Assembly: GCF_900094565.1 (NCBI RefSeq)
Contig: NZ_FMAF01000004.1
Span: 434,001-498,000 of the forward strand
DNA: 64,000 nucleotides
Origin: Martinezella lusitana
Lineage (GTDB): Bacteria; Pseudomonadota; Alphaproteobacteria; Rhizobiales; Rhizobiaceae
Reading direction: 5' to 3'
Shown here: piece by piece, positions 1 through 9,741 of the stretch
How positions within the stretch are numbered: position 1 is the stretch's first letter
Layout of the letters: every line of letters begins with the position of its first letter
Notes under the pieces: generated by a model
Databases searched by the model: none
The model's input: the letters and a program-made list of their open reading frames with translations, nothing else
Told to the model about the DNA's origin: nothing
Translations under genes and position numbers: made by a program

Positions 1-50
1 CAACCGCGGCCGCTCCTTGAATTGCAATCCTGTCTTGGCCTTGCACCCTG

Positions 51-1226
51 CTATTTGTAGGGATCGGCGGCATCGCGCAAGCCGTCTCCTAAAAAGTTGA
101 ACGCCAGAATGACCAAAATTACCGGAACCATGGGGAAAAGAAGCCATGGATAGAAGGCAATCACGCTGACGCTCCGAGCTTCAGTCAAAAGAATCCCCCA
201 GCTGGTGATCGGAGGGCGAAGGCCCAGCCCCAGGAAGCTCAGCGCCGTTTCGCCGAGAATCATGCTTGGAACGGAAATGGTCGCGGTGGCAATCAGATGC
301 GACATGAACCCGGGCACGAGGTGGCGACCGATGATGCGCCGGGTGGGCGCACCCATCAGCTGCGCGGCCAGCACATAGTCCTCCTCGCGCAACGATAGAA
401 GCTTGGAGCGCACGGCGCGCGCAAGCCCTGTCCAGTCGAGAATGCCAAGGATGATGGTGATGCCGAAATAGATGAGGATCGGGCTCCAGCTCACCGGCAT
501 GATCGCGGCAAGCGCCATCCAGAGCGGCAGGCTCGGCAGTGACTGAAGGATTTCGATCACCCGCTGCACCAGCAGATCGAACAGACCGCCATGATAACCG
601 GCCAAGCCGCCGATGATGATACCGAGCACGAAGCTGACGGAGATGCCGATCAGCCCGATCGTTAGGGAGATGCGCGCGCCATAGATGATGCGCGACAACA
701 CGTCGCGACCCAGCCGGTCGGTCCCAAGCAGATACATCTGTCCACCGACGGCCGGGCAAACCAGATGAAAGTTCGAATCCAACAGCCCCCAGAAGGGGTA
801 GGCATCGCCACGACAGAAGAAGCGGATCGGCTGCACGTCGGCGGGATTCTCGGTGTAGTTCCGGCGCAGCGTATCGATATCGAGCGCCATCTTGCGACCA
901 TAGACGAATGGACCGACGAACTCGCCTTTATTGAAGAGGTGAATCGCCTGCGGTGGCGAATGGATATAATCGACGTTTCGCGTGTGAAGCCCATAGGGCG
1001 CGAGGAATTCCGCAATCACGATCATGCCGTAGAACAGCAGCAGGAAAATACCTGATGCAAGTGCAAGCTTGTGCTTCTTGAACTTCCACCACATGAGACG
1101 CTTCTGCGAGGCCAGATAATAGCGCGTCTGGCCGGCGGACATGGCTTCGAACTGGTCCGGATCGAAATCCGCCTTCGAGACATAATGTTCGAGGGGCGCC
1201 CCGGGGCGCGGCAGGGGTGCGGTCAC
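51..1226 (-). CDS. Oligopeptide-class ABC transporter permease (DppC/YejE-like)
   Basis: Inner-membrane permease, 391 aa, the last gene of a four-gene ABC importer operon. The first ~45 residues are cytoplasmic and basic; a first membrane helix follows (about 50-72), then a ~110-residue extracytoplasmic stretch, then the usual five-helix core. The coupling loop is visible as EEDYVLAAQLMGAPTRR, the EAA motif that docks on the ATPase, and the family ending LGDGLRDAADP is present. The start overlaps the stop of the preceding permease by 4 bases, so the two are translationally coupled. Peptides are the usual cargo of this class, but related rhizobial systems also move oligosaccharides or opines, so the substrate stays open. 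Confidence 0.9.
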   Translation of the reverse strand: MTAPLPRPGAPLEHYVSKADFDPDQFEAMSAGQTRYYLASQKRLMWWKFKKHKLALASGIFLLLFYGMIVIAEFLAPYGLHTRNVDYIHSPPQAIHLFNKGEFVGPFVYGRKMALDIDTLRRNYTENPADVQPIRFFCRGDAYPFWGLLDSNFHLVCPAVGGQMYLLGTDRLGRDVLSRIIYGARISLTIGLIGISVSFVLGIIIGGLAGYHGGLFDLLVQRVIEILQSLPSLPLWMALAAIMPVSWSPILIYFGITIILGILDWTGLARAVRSKLLSLREEDYVLAAQLMGAPTRRIIGRHLVPGFMSHLIATATISVPSMILGETALSFLGLGLRPPITSWGILLTEARSVSVIAFYPWLLFPMVPVILVILAFNFLGDGLRDAADPYK

Positions 1227-2221
1227 TTTGTGCTCCTGCCTTGCAAGCGGATGCGCGGATCGAGAAAGCCGAGGGCGATATCGGAGATCAGCACCCCGAT
1301 AACGTTGAGGAAGGCCAGAAACATCAGGAATGAGCCGGCAAGATACATGTCCTGGCTCTGCAACGCCCTGATCAGCATCGGACCCGTCGTTTCAAGCGAC
1401 AGAACAATGGCGGTGATTTCCGCGCCCGAGATGATTGACGGCAGGATCGAACCGATATCGGCGACGAAGAAGTTCAACGCCATGCGCAGCGGATATTTCA
1501 CCAGCGCCCTCAAAGGATGCAGACCCTTGGCGCGCGCGGTGATGACATATTGCTTCTGCATCTCGTCAAGCAGGTTGGCGCGAAGACGGCGGATCATGCC
1601 GGCCGTCCCGGCCGTGCCGACGATGATAACCGGAATCCAGAGATGCGAGAGGATCGAGCGCGCCTTTTCCCAGCTCATCGGCTGCGACAGATATTTCTGA
1701 TCCATCAGATGGCCGATGGACACACCGAACCAGACATTGGCGAAATACATCAGGATCAGCGCCAGCATGAAATTCGGAATGGCGATGCCGAGCAGCCCGA
1801 GGAAGGTGAGGCCGTAGTCGCCCCAACTGTACTGATGGGTGGCGGAATAGATGCCGATCGGGAAGGCGATCAGCCACGTCAGAAGGATCGTCGTCATCGA
1901 CACGAGGATGGTCAGCCACAACCGGTCGCCGACCACATCCGATACCGGCAGCTGATATTCGAAGGAATAGCCGAAATTGCCATGCAGCATGCCGGCGACC
2001 CAACGGACATATTGCACCGCGATCGGCCGGTCGAGCCCGTATTCGTGGCGGAGATCCTCTATTTCCTGCAGGTTTGCAGTTTCGCCCTGAGCGCGCAACT
2101 CGGCAATCTGGCTTTCGAAGAAATCGCCCGGCGGCAACTGGATGATGGTAAAAACCAGCATCGAGATCACGAGCAATGTCGGGATCATCACCGCGATACG
2201 CCAGATAATATACTTAAGCAT
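1223..2221 (-). CDS. Oligopeptide-class ABC transporter permease (DppB/YejB-like)
   Basis: Inner-membrane permease, 332 aa, of the DppB/OppB half of a peptide-class importer. The N-terminus MLKYIIWRIAVMIPTLLVIS forms helix 1, followed by the PPGDF element and the LRHEYGLDRPIAVQYVRW segment typical of this family. The EAA loop lies near QYVITARAKGLHPLRAL. It starts inside the last codons of the binding-protein gene (8-base overlap) and overlaps the next permease by 4 bases. It should form the channel heterodimer with the product of 51-1226. Confidence 0.9.
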   Translation of the reverse strand: MLKYIIWRIAVMIPTLLVISMLVFTIIQLPPGDFFESQIAELRAQGETANLQEIEDLRHEYGLDRPIAVQYVRWVAGMLHGNFGYSFEYQLPVSDVVGDRLWLTILVSMTTILLTWLIAFPIGIYSATHQYSWGDYGLTFLGLLGIAIPNFMLALILMYFANVWFGVSIGHLMDQKYLSQPMSWEKARSILSHLWIPVIIVGTAGTAGMIRRLRANLLDEMQKQYVITARAKGLHPLRALVKYPLRMALNFFVADIGSILPSIISGAEITAIVLSLETTGPMLIRALQSQDMYLAGSFLMFLAFLNVIGVLISDIALGFLDPRIRLQGRSTK

Positions 2222-4130
2222 TGGGTCGATCCTCCTTCATCCAGAAGGTATCCGGCATGTAGACGCCGAGATAACAGGTTGGATCGAAACCATAGAGCGC
2301 TTTTTCGGGCACATTCTGCATGCGCGCCGAATGCACGATCGGCTGGAGCGTGGCATTGATCAGGCCGATGGAGAAAACCTGATCGCTATAGATCGCCAGC
2401 ATCTGGTGCCAGATCTCGGCGCGCTCGAAGGAGGAGGCTGCCGTTTCCCATTCGCCAAGCAGTTTGACCAATTTTGCTGCTTCCGCCACGTCGGGCGCCG
2501 CCCCCTGGGTCTGACGCGACAGATAGTACATGCCCCAGAGCGGCCATTGCATCTGGTCGTCCATGGTCGGTGCGAGTTCGCCGGGATTCATGTCGGCCGT
2601 GGGCACGCCATTGTCGAGGCCGTACCAAAGTGACATCAGAATCCGGCCGCCCATGGCGCGGCTGCGAAAGATATCGCGCTGCGACACGCGGGTATAAAGC
2701 GCGATGCCGACCTTGCGCCAATGATCGGTGACCAGCTCCAGAACGTCGGAATCCAGCGTGCTTTCGCCGGGCGTCTCCACGGTGATCTCCATTCGCCGGC
2801 CGTCCGGCAAAAAGCGCGTGCCATCCTCGTCACGCTTGTCGAGACCAGCCGCATCGAGCAACGCATTGGCCTGATCCGGATCATGGGAGATCCAGGCCGA
2901 GGCATATTCCGGTTTGTAGAGGGGGCTGTCCGGCAGAATAGTGTCGGCACTTTCCGTCCCGAGGCCGTAGAAGACAGCCATGTTGATCTCATGGCGATCG
3001 ATCGCCAGCGACAGCGCCCGGCGCACTCTCACGTCGCGAAGAACATCCCGCCAGACCGGATCGGCGCTGTTCAGGTTCGGAAACAGCGCAACGCGCGAAC
3101 CGCGCGCCATTTTCCATAGATTGACCTTGATCGGATAACGCTTCTCCGCATCCTTCAGGAAGGTATAGTCGTTGAAGTCGATCCCGGTCGCCTGCAGATC
3201 GCTTTCACCCGCACCGGTCTTGGCGGCAATGATTGCCGACGAGCTGATGTTCAGGATGAAACGGTCGATATAGGGCAGCTGCCGGCCGTTTTCATCGACG
3301 CGGTGGAAATAGGGATTGCGCTCGAAGACGAACTGCTCGGCCGGCGGCGGCGTCGTGTTTCGCCAAGGGTCCAGCACCGGCAGATTGGGATTCTCGGGCC
3401 GATAGGCCCGGCCCATCTTGATATGGAGATCCTGCCATTTCTTCACCCGGTTTTCCTGTATCAGCGAAGAAAGACGAATGCTGTCCTGATATTTCTTGTG
3501 GAACTGCTTCAGATAATGGCCGGGGCCGAGAATGACGAGAGGCTGCGGCGCGGCCAGGCTCGGCAGGAAATCCGGATTGGGATCGTCCCAGGAATAGCGT
3601 ACCGTCAGCTCGTCGAGCACCTCGAAACGCGGCAGGTTGCCGTGCGGGCGCAATTCCAGAGCGCCGCCGCCGGGCGTCAGCTGCTTGTTGAGGATGACAT
3701 CTTCCCACCAATAGCGGAAATCGTTCGACGTCAGGGGATGGCCATCAGACCATTTGTGCCCGTCACGCAGCTTGAAGGTGAAGACCGTATCGTTGACCGC
3801 GGAAAAGGACTCGAGAATATCCGGCTGGAGCGACAGGGTGCGGTCATACCCGACAAGGCGGGCATAGCCATAGATCGTCATGAAGCGGATATCGTTCTGG
3901 CTGCCGATGATGGTGCGCACGGAACCGCCATAGCGGCCCGGCGTACCACCCATGGCGGCGACGCTGACAATGCGCGGAAATTTCGGCAGGCGCTTGGCAA
4001 GATGCGGCATCTGGCCGGCCCTCAGCCAATCGGCGAGATAATCCGGCTCGTTGTCGACATCCGCCGCCATAAGAGGCTGCGGCAGTACGGTAGAGGCCAA
4101 TAGGCCAAGGAAGGTTCGACGAGTTACCAC
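2214..4130 (-). CDS. Periplasmic substrate-binding protein of the peptide-class ABC importer (SBP_bac_5), Tat-type signal
   Basis: Extracytoplasmic solute receptor, 638 aa, family 5. The GTG at 4130 is chosen because AGGAG sits 8 bases upstream and the reading frame then opens with [11 protein letters not shown], a twin-arginine signal peptide ending near PLMAAD; longer in-frame starts would bury the signal. The family pattern of a lobe I segment (FTFKLRDGHKWSDGHPLT) and internal NPYFHRVDENGRQLPYIDR is clear. The start overlaps the end of the ATPase gene by 7 bases. A Tat signal on a binding protein implies export in folded form. The ligand cannot be read from the sequence. Confidence 0.88.
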   Translation of the reverse strand: MVTRRTFLGLLASTVLPQPLMAADVDNEPDYLADWLRAGQMPHLAKRLPKFPRIVSVAAMGGTPGRYGGSVRTIIGSQNDIRFMTIYGYARLVGYDRTLSLQPDILESFSAVNDTVFTFKLRDGHKWSDGHPLTSNDFRYWWEDVILNKQLTPGGGALELRPHGNLPRFEVLDELTVRYSWDDPNPDFLPSLAAPQPLVILGPGHYLKQFHKKYQDSIRLSSLIQENRVKKWQDLHIKMGRAYRPENPNLPVLDPWRNTTPPPAEQFVFERNPYFHRVDENGRQLPYIDRFILNISSSAIIAAKTGAGESDLQATGIDFNDYTFLKDAEKRYPIKVNLWKMARGSRVALFPNLNSADPVWRDVLRDVRVRRALSLAIDRHEINMAVFYGLGTESADTILPDSPLYKPEYASAWISHDPDQANALLDAAGLDKRDEDGTRFLPDGRRMEITVETPGESTLDSDVLELVTDHWRKVGIALYTRVSQRDIFRSRAMGGRILMSLWYGLDNGVPTADMNPGELAPTMDDQMQWPLWGMYYLSRQTQGAAPDVAEAAKLVKLLGEWETAASSFERAEIWHQMLAIYSDQVFSIGLINATLQPIVHSARMQNVPEKALYGFDPTCYLGVYMPDTFWMKEDRPNA

Positions 4131-6037
4131 GTGCGCAACTCCTGAACGTCGACGCCGCGGCGAGCGCGAACGAAATGGCCGCCGCCGAGATCCGCATAGG
4201 CAAGCTCCCCATCCGCTCCCTCCGAGAATTGCGGCCCCCATTTCTGTCTGGCGGCCGGACCCTCGCTGTTCAGGGCGGAGAAATTGAGCGGCCGGTCGAG
4301 ATCGGGGAATGGGACGGCCGCAAGCAGCGAGCGGGTGTAGGGATGGACGGGTTCGCGGAGGATGATTTCGCGCGGCGCGATTTCGACGATGCGACCTCGC
4401 GCCATGACCGCGATGCGATCGGCCATATAGTCGACCACGGCGAGATTGTGCGAGATGAACAGATAGGTAAGCCCAAGTCCCCTTTGCAAATCCTTGAGAA
4501 GATTGAGGATCTGCGCCTGCACCGAAACGTCGAGCGCCGAAACGGGCTCATCCAGGATTAGGAGTTGCGGCCCAAGAGCCAGGGCGCGTGCGATGCCGAT
4601 ACGCTGGCGCTGTCCCCCGGAAAAGCTGTGGGGATAACGGCTCAGATAATGCTTATCGAGCCCGATCGCCTGCATCAACGCCTTGACCTTCTCCTTGCGG
4701 TCGGCGCTATCGCCATGCCCGTGGATCTCCAAGGGTTCGCTCAAAATATTGCGGATCGTCATGCGCGGCGAAAGAGACGAAACCGGATCCTGGAAAACCA
4801 TCTGTATCTTTGTGCGCAGGTCCATCAGCGCATCGCCCTTGGCGGCGAGCACATCGATCTGGCCGTCGCCACCGTTGAAGCTGACCGATCCGCTGTCTGC
4901 TGTGACGGCCCGCATGAGGATCTTGCTCACCGTCGTCTTGCCGCAGCCGCTCTCGCCGACAAGGCCCAGACACTCGCCGCGGCGGATATCGAAACTGACG
5001 TCATCAACAGCGCGGAACTTCGTGCCATCCCGCCGGCCGAACAGCCCGCCGGCCTTCGTGCCATAGGTCTTGGTCAGATTGCGCACGCTGAGCAGGATCT
5101 CGGGTGCTGCCTTGCCGGCCGTGCTCGAACCGCCGCTGATGAGCTTCTTCTTGCCGGAGAAGGTGCCGAGATTGACGGGAACGTCCCGCAGGGATTTCAG
5201 CCGTTCGCCTGGCTTCATGTCGAAATGCGGCACTGCTGCCATCAAAGCCTTCAGATAGCGATGCTGCGGCTGGCGGAAGATCGTCTCGACAGGCCCTGCC
5301 TCCATGATCTCGCCGTGATAGATGACGACCACCTCGTCGGCCATGTTGGCAACGACGCCGAGATCATGGGTGATCAAAAGCATCGCCATGTTGAAGGTCT
5401 GCTGAAGATTGCGCAGCAGGCCGAGGATCTGCGCCTGGATGGTGACGTCCAACGCCGTCGTCGGCTCGTCGGCAATCAGCAGGGCCGGATTGCAGATCAG
5501 CGCCATGGCGATCATCGCACGCTGACGCATGCCGCCCGAGAGCTCGAAAGGATAGCGGTCGAAGGTGTGGAAGGGATCCTGGAAGCCGACAAGGCTCAGC
5601 ATTTCCTCGGTCTTCTCGCGCTGCTCGGCCCAGCTGATTCCTGGGGTGTGGATGCGAAGCGCTTCGCTGATCTGGTTGCCGACGGTGTGCAGCGGCGACA
5701 GCGAGGTCATCGGCTCCTGAAAGATAGTGGCCATGCGCGCGCCGCGCAGCTTGCGCATCGCAATGCCATCGCGCGGTAGCTGAAGGAGATCGGTGGTCTG
5801 GCGGTCGAGCGGATCGGTAAAGAGAATGCGGCCGGTTGCCTGCGCCGCATTCGGGAGGATTCCCATGATCGACTGACTGATGATCGACTTGCCGGAGCCG
5901 GATTCGCCGACCAAGGCCGTGACCTTGCCGGGAAGCACCCTCAGATTGGCATTTTTGACGACACGCAGTTTGTCCCCATAAAGCGAGAACGAGACGTCGA
6001 GGTTCTCAATACGCAGCAGATCAGTCTCAGACGCCAT
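4124..6037 (-). CDS. Double ATPase of the peptide-class ABC importer (YejF-like, DppD-DppF fusion)
   Basis: Cytoplasmic ABC ATPase with two nucleotide-binding domains in one chain (637 aa from this ATG). Domain 1 has the Walker A GESGSGKS, signature LSGGMRQR and Walker [13 protein letters not shown]. Domain 2 has [16 protein letters not shown] and [12 protein letters not shown]. Both sites look intact. The two halves correspond to DppD and DppF fused, as in YejF, so no separate ATPase gene is needed. It is the first gene of the operon. The ATG at 6037 has a weak GGGAAG nine bases before it; a GTG at 6058 with AAAGG is an alternative start. Confidence 0.9.
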   Translation of the reverse strand: MASETDLLRIENLDVSFSLYGDKLRVVKNANLRVLPGKVTALVGESGSGKSIISQSIMGILPNAAQATGRILFTDPLDRQTTDLLQLPRDGIAMRKLRGARMATIFQEPMTSLSPLHTVGNQISEALRIHTPGISWAEQREKTEEMLSLVGFQDPFHTFDRYPFELSGGMRQRAMIAMALICNPALLIADEPTTALDVTIQAQILGLLRNLQQTFNMAMLLITHDLGVVANMADEVVVIYHGEIMEAGPVETIFRQPQHRYLKALMAAVPHFDMKPGERLKSLRDVPVNLGTFSGKKKLISGGSSTAGKAAPEILLSVRNLTKTYGTKAGGLFGRRDGTKFRAVDDVSFDIRRGECLGLVGESGCGKTTVSKILMRAVTADSGSVSFNGGDGQIDVLAAKGDALMDLRTKIQMVFQDPVSSLSPRMTIRNILSEPLEIHGHGDSADRKEKVKALMQAIGLDKHYLSRYPHSFSGGQRQRIGIARALALGPQLLILDEPVSALDVSVQAQILNLLKDLQRGLGLTYLFISHNLAVVDYMADRIAVMARGRIVEIAPREIILREPVHPYTRSLLAAVPFPDLDRPLNFSALNSEGPAARQKWGPQFSEGADGELAYADLGGGHFVRARRGVDVQELRTW

Positions 6038-6198
6038 ACCAAATTGCTTCCCGCTCACATGACCTTTGTGGCCTTATACGGCACACTAACGTAGGCCATA
6101 ACGGGTGTCTAGCTGGTCAAAGTGCTGGCGAGACTGTTAAAAAACTGTCGTGTTTCCAGTGATGTATCGGCTTGTGCTGACCTAGCCAGCCGCGGAGA

Positions 6199-7536
6199 TC
6201 ATGGAGCGAGCTTTTCGACTTGAAGACGGCTTTCGAACTTCTTGGCATCCCTGTGCAGCAGAATGACCTGCTCGGCCTCGGACAAGGCATCGATTGTCGC
6301 ATCATGGAAGATCTCCGTCGTGCCGTTGGCAATGGTGCTGGCCTTCGGGGAAACGACGGTGAAGCGCTGGCGCACGCCTCTTAGCTTCTCTTCGCCGAGC
6401 GTGCCCCATTCGCTGCCGGTGTAGCCGGAGAATGCCTGGCTCGCGACCACTTCGGTCCCATATTTCTTGGTGAGGGACTGCAACCGTTCCACTTCGTTGA
6501 CGGCGGCACCGAAGGCCGAGAAGGTGAGGCGATCCTTCAGCCCGACATTGCCGAACATAACGTTGCCGACATGCAGGCCGATGCCATAGCGCACTTCGCT
6601 CAGGCTGCGAGCCTGACGATCCTTGTTCAGCGCGGCAACGCGGCGCTGGGCCTCGAACACCGCCGACAGCGCCGCCTCGCAGGCGACTTTGGACGGATCC
6701 TTATGCCGTCCGCAGGGATAGACGGCGAGAAATCCATCGCCGAGAAAGCTCAGGATTTCGCCGCCGTTGCGGTTGAACGGCGCGGCAATGGCATCGAAGA
6801 ATTCGTTCAGCGTATCGATATAGGCCTGCCGCCCTTCCTTTTCGGCATAGACGGTCGATTGCCGCATGTCCCCCATGACCAGTGCTGCACGGATCGTCTC
6901 GCCGTCGCCGCGGCGGATCTGGCCGTTGAGCACGCGTTTGCCGGCATCGCCACCGAGATAGGTGGTCAGCATGTTGTTGGCGAGTTTGCCGAGAACCGCC
7001 ATCTTGGCGGCCATGGCAAGATGGTTCTGCATGCGCATCAGCGCGCCGATCATCTCTTCGCTGAAGCCGCCGACGCTGTCTGTCGACCAGGACCCCATCA
7101 TGCCCTGGACTGAGCCGGCGCCGAAGGTCTGCACGAAGGCCAGGTAGTCCGTCACCTTCTCCTTGCGCAGGTCCTCGAAAACCGGAAACTCCAGAGGACC
7201 GTCGGTGTCGATCCGGCGGCGCAGGTGCAGGAGACCGTTGGACAGAAGATAGTAATAGGGGCTCTGCATGAAGCGTTCCGGCTTGTCGTTCACATGCCGG
7301 TAGCCCTCGATCGTCAATCCGCCGGCCCGACGCCAGGTGAAGCCAAGCGCGTCATAGAGGGGATGCAACATCGAAAAGGTCAGATGCACGCGCGCGACCG
7401 GAAGGCCGGAAGCCGCCATGCGCTCGCAGAAACCGCGAACGATGCTCTCCAGATTCTCGCCCGTCAGCGCCGCCTGGGTCAACCATTCAGCAACCTTGTC
7501 GAGAAGAATATCGGAAACAGTAGAATGAACGGTCAT
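6199..7536 (-). CDS. Class III nucleotide cyclase-domain protein with altered purine-selecting residues
   Basis: Predicted cytosolic signalling enzyme, 445 aa: an uncharacterised N-terminal region (~1-210) and a C-terminal class III cyclase domain (~215-400). Both metal-binding aspartates are present (D223 in MGDMRQST, D267 in FLGDG) and so are the transition-state N347 and R351 (VNEVERL). The lysine that normally contacts adenine (as in DKFIGDG) is S263, and the partner aspartate of the IGDTVN element is A344 (FGAAVN). The substrate may therefore be GTP or something else, or activity may be low. The downstream gene in the same direction (51-6037 operon) is 160 bases away. There is no membrane segment or signal peptide. 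Confidence 0.82.
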   Translation of the reverse strand: MTVHSTVSDILLDKVAEWLTQAALTGENLESIVRGFCERMAASGLPVARVHLTFSMLHPLYDALGFTWRRAGGLTIEGYRHVNDKPERFMQSPYYYLLSNGLLHLRRRIDTDGPLEFPVFEDLRKEKVTDYLAFVQTFGAGSVQGMMGSWSTDSVGGFSEEMIGALMRMQNHLAMAAKMAVLGKLANNMLTTYLGGDAGKRVLNGQIRRGDGETIRAALVMGDMRQSTVYAEKEGRQAYIDTLNEFFDAIAAPFNRNGGEILSFLGDGFLAVYPCGRHKDPSKVACEAALSAVFEAQRRVAALNKDRQARSLSEVRYGIGLHVGNVMFGNVGLKDRLTFSAFGAAVNEVERLQSLTKKYGTEVVASQAFSGYTGSEWGTLGEEKLRGVRQRFTVVSPKASTIANGTTEIFHDATIDALSEAEQVILLHRDAKKFESRLQVEKLAP

Positions 7537-7937
7537 TTTTTCCGCGGCCTATCCTTGCGATTCCCAATGCTCCGCCCCGGCAATACGCCGGACGCCATAT
7601 ACTGCGGGCTGATCGCCAGCAGCAACACCGGCCCATCGGCTGAGGTCGGATGAAATAATTATGCGACAGACGACGGCGCTCTCCCCCAGAAACTCTGGAT
7701 AGCGCCGGCGCCATAAAAGATTTGGCTGCACTTTTTCCCTCGCGCCAGACGCATAAAGGTGCAGCAGAAGACAGCCGGCAAAACTACCGACTCTCGTTTT
7801 GTTCCCCTTCAGATAGGGCGAAAATGCGGCTCAAACAATGGGCGAGACCGACATGGGCCGATAAAATCACTGTCGCGCTGACATGCTCGGCATGCAAACG
7901 CGGCAGCAGGACCTGCTATCGCCGCGCGCGGCCGGAA
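7537..7937. other. Intergenic region without a recognised gene
   Basis: About 400 bases between two cyclase-fold genes that both read leftwards. It must carry the promoter and leader of the 6199-7536 gene; AAGGATAGG lies upstream of its ATG. No coding pattern, RNA fold or repeat is evident in it. Confidence 0.5.
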
Positions 7938-9113
7938 TCATTCGCCGGCTGCAAGTTCGGATGGTTGCTTGCCTCGCAACGCCATGGCCGCCATTGCATA
8001 GCCGCCACTGGCGCCATCGATGAAATGCATATGATCACGCATCAGCGGCGTTGGCACGAAGCAGGTCATCAGAGCACTGTCCTGGCGATGCAGCCCGTAG
8101 CGGCAGATGCCTTCGGCCTCGGCTTGACGCAGACGCGCCTCGATGCGCGAGAGCTGCGCCGCATCGACATCGATGGTCATCTTCAGGCCATCGTCAAACT
8201 TACGAAAATCGGAGTTCGCGGCGAGATCGCGCCTGTAGACCTTGGCGTCAAAAGTCGCCACACGGAGCCCGAACTTGTCGAGGATGTAAACGGCAACGAT
8301 CTGCAGGGCAACAGCAATCTTGCGGCGCCAGCGATCGGCGGGCGCAGCCGAGGCACGCGCCTCGATGTCGGCACCGTCGAAGATCAGCGACGGCGTCGGT
8401 CCCTCGACCGGCACGGGATGGGCGTCACGGCTTTGCTCTCTGGAAATGGCGATGATATCTGCGACGAGCTGCTGGAATTTCGCGCTGTTGCCGCTATTGC
8501 CGGGGACCGCGATGATCGAAACGATCTCGCCATTATGGGCCTTGATCGGATTCCAACGACAGGACAGGCCTGTGAGGTCCGGTCGCGCCTCCGCTGCTGC
8601 CGCCTCGACGATGAAATTTCCCGCCTTCATCTGCCTTTCCGCCCAGCTCGTGCCGCCACCGAAGAACATGGCGTAGGAGACATACTCGCTCGGATTGAAA
8701 CGAGCGACCATAACGTCCAGCCCCTCGCCACGAACGGCCGACATGGGTACGAGCGCCGTGCGCAGATCGAGCTGCAACTCTTCCTTGACCCACGCCCGCA
8801 CCGCTGCAAGCGCCTGCCGCACCCGCGCTTCTCCCGATGGCGGTATGGCGACCAAGGCGCCATCGCCACCGAAAACGAAGGGATAGTCGCCCTTGTCCAA
8901 CGCGTTGAGCACAGCGGAAATCACGCTGGCGCCGGCCATGTTGACGGATTTGTAGTGACCGGAGGCAATGGCCTTGGTCGAGCTGACGATATCCGCGACC
9001 GCCAGCAACCAGCCATCCGGAAGGGGTCGGTAGTTGGCGCTGTCGGTAACGCCCTCGAAACGAGTGAAACCCGTCAATTTATGAAAGAAATCATCGTTGG
9101 ATGGTTCGGCCAT
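7938..9113 (-). CDS. DUF3095 family protein, cyclase-fold
   Basis: 391 aa, matching the DUF3095 family, often labelled adenylate cyclase in databases without experimental support. The N-terminal half carries two elements laid out like the metal sites of class III cyclases and GGDEF proteins: VADIVSST (D41) and FVFGGDGALVAIP (D84). The C-terminal half (~220-390) has no motif I recognise. No signal peptide or membrane helix is seen. The ATG at 9113 is preferred because GGGGGAA lies 7 bases before it, while the longer GTG start would include that ribosome site in the coding region. It lies between two other cyclase-domain genes. Confidence 0.75.
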   Translation of the reverse strand: MAEPSNDDFFHKLTGFTRFEGVTDSANYRPLPDGWLLAVADIVSSTKAIASGHYKSVNMAGASVISAVLNALDKGDYPFVFGGDGALVAIPPSGEARVRQALAAVRAWVKEELQLDLRTALVPMSAVRGEGLDVMVARFNPSEYVSYAMFFGGGTSWAERQMKAGNFIVEAAAAEARPDLTGLSCRWNPIKAHNGEIVSIIAVPGNSGNSAKFQQLVADIIAISREQSRDAHPVPVEGPTPSLIFDGADIEARASAAPADRWRRKIAVALQIVAVYILDKFGLRVATFDAKVYRRDLAANSDFRKFDDGLKMTIDVDAAQLSRIEARLRQAEAEGICRYGLHRQDSALMTCFVPTPLMRDHMHFIDGASGGYAMAAMALRGKQPSELAAGE

Positions 9114-9259
9114 GACGGTTCCCCCTTTCACGAGCGCCGCGACAATCTATCCCTACAGCAAACACGCCGAAAAGCCAGTCGACGGTCGACGCGGCAATGC
9201 TGGCCGTGCTACGTCGACTAGGTAAGAGGCACCCAAAAGCCAAGGATAAGACAGATACG

Positions 9260-9739
9260 ATGAGCCGCCTGGATAGTTTCATTCGCCGCCTGAGTGCGCA
9301 ACGCGACATCCTCAATGCCGTTGCCGACGAGGTCAGAGCGCTCGATGGTCCAGTGCTGGAACTGGGCCTCGGCAATGGCCGCACCTTCGACCATCTTCGC
9401 GAGCTTTTCCCCGATCGCCGCATCATCGCCTTCGACCGGGCGATCAACGCCTACGGCCCGTCCATGCCGACGGCCAGCGACCTCATCCTGGGTGAAATCA
9501 AGGATACTGCCACGGATTTCATCGGCGCAGGCGCCTCGCTTGCCCATGCCGATATCGGCACCGGCTACGAAGACAAGGATGCTGTGACGTTGACATGGCT
9601 GCCCCAGACCATGGCCGGCGTGCTTGTCTCAGGCGGGCTTGCGGTCAGCGGCCTGCCCCTCGACCACTCCGATCTCGAAGCGCTGCCCCTGCCCGACAGC
9701 GTCAAGGAAGGACGCTATTTCATCTATCGGCGCAAATAG
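9260..9739 (+). CDS. Small class I SAM-dependent methyltransferase
   Basis: Cytosolic protein of 159 aa with a shortened Rossmann methyltransferase fold. Motif I is VLELGLGNGRTFDHL, followed by the acidic strand-2 end RRIIAFDR. It fits the small Methyltransf_17-type family seen in rhizobia, which ends with a short GRYFIYRRK strand. The ATG at 9260 starts the conserved part; AAGGA lies 13 bases upstream. It is convergent with the FkbM-type gene 2 bases downstream. Substrate unknown. Confidence 0.75.
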   Translation: MSRLDSFIRRLSAQRDILNAVADEVRALDGPVLELGLGNGRTFDHLRELFPDRRIIAFDRAINAYGPSMPTASDLILGEIKDTATDFIGAGASLAHADIGTGYEDKDAVTLTWLPQTMAGVLVSGGLAVSGLPLDHSDLEALPLPDSVKEGRYFIYRRK

Positions 9740-9741
9740 CT

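Noticed and set aside
2214..4241. Longer start (4241) for the binding protein
   Set aside because: The extra 37 residues are arginine-rich, lie inside the ATPase coding region and would bury the Tat signal; the GTG at 4130 has AGGAG.
4565..5779. 404-codon plus-strand frame opposite the double ATPase
   Set aside because: Antisense to two intact nucleotide-binding domains and without motif.
7722..9221. 499-codon plus-strand frame opposite the DUF3095 gene
   Set aside because: Rich in Arg/His/Asp as expected for an antisense frame in GC-rich DNA, without motifs; the DUF3095 frame has a ribosome site and conserved elements.
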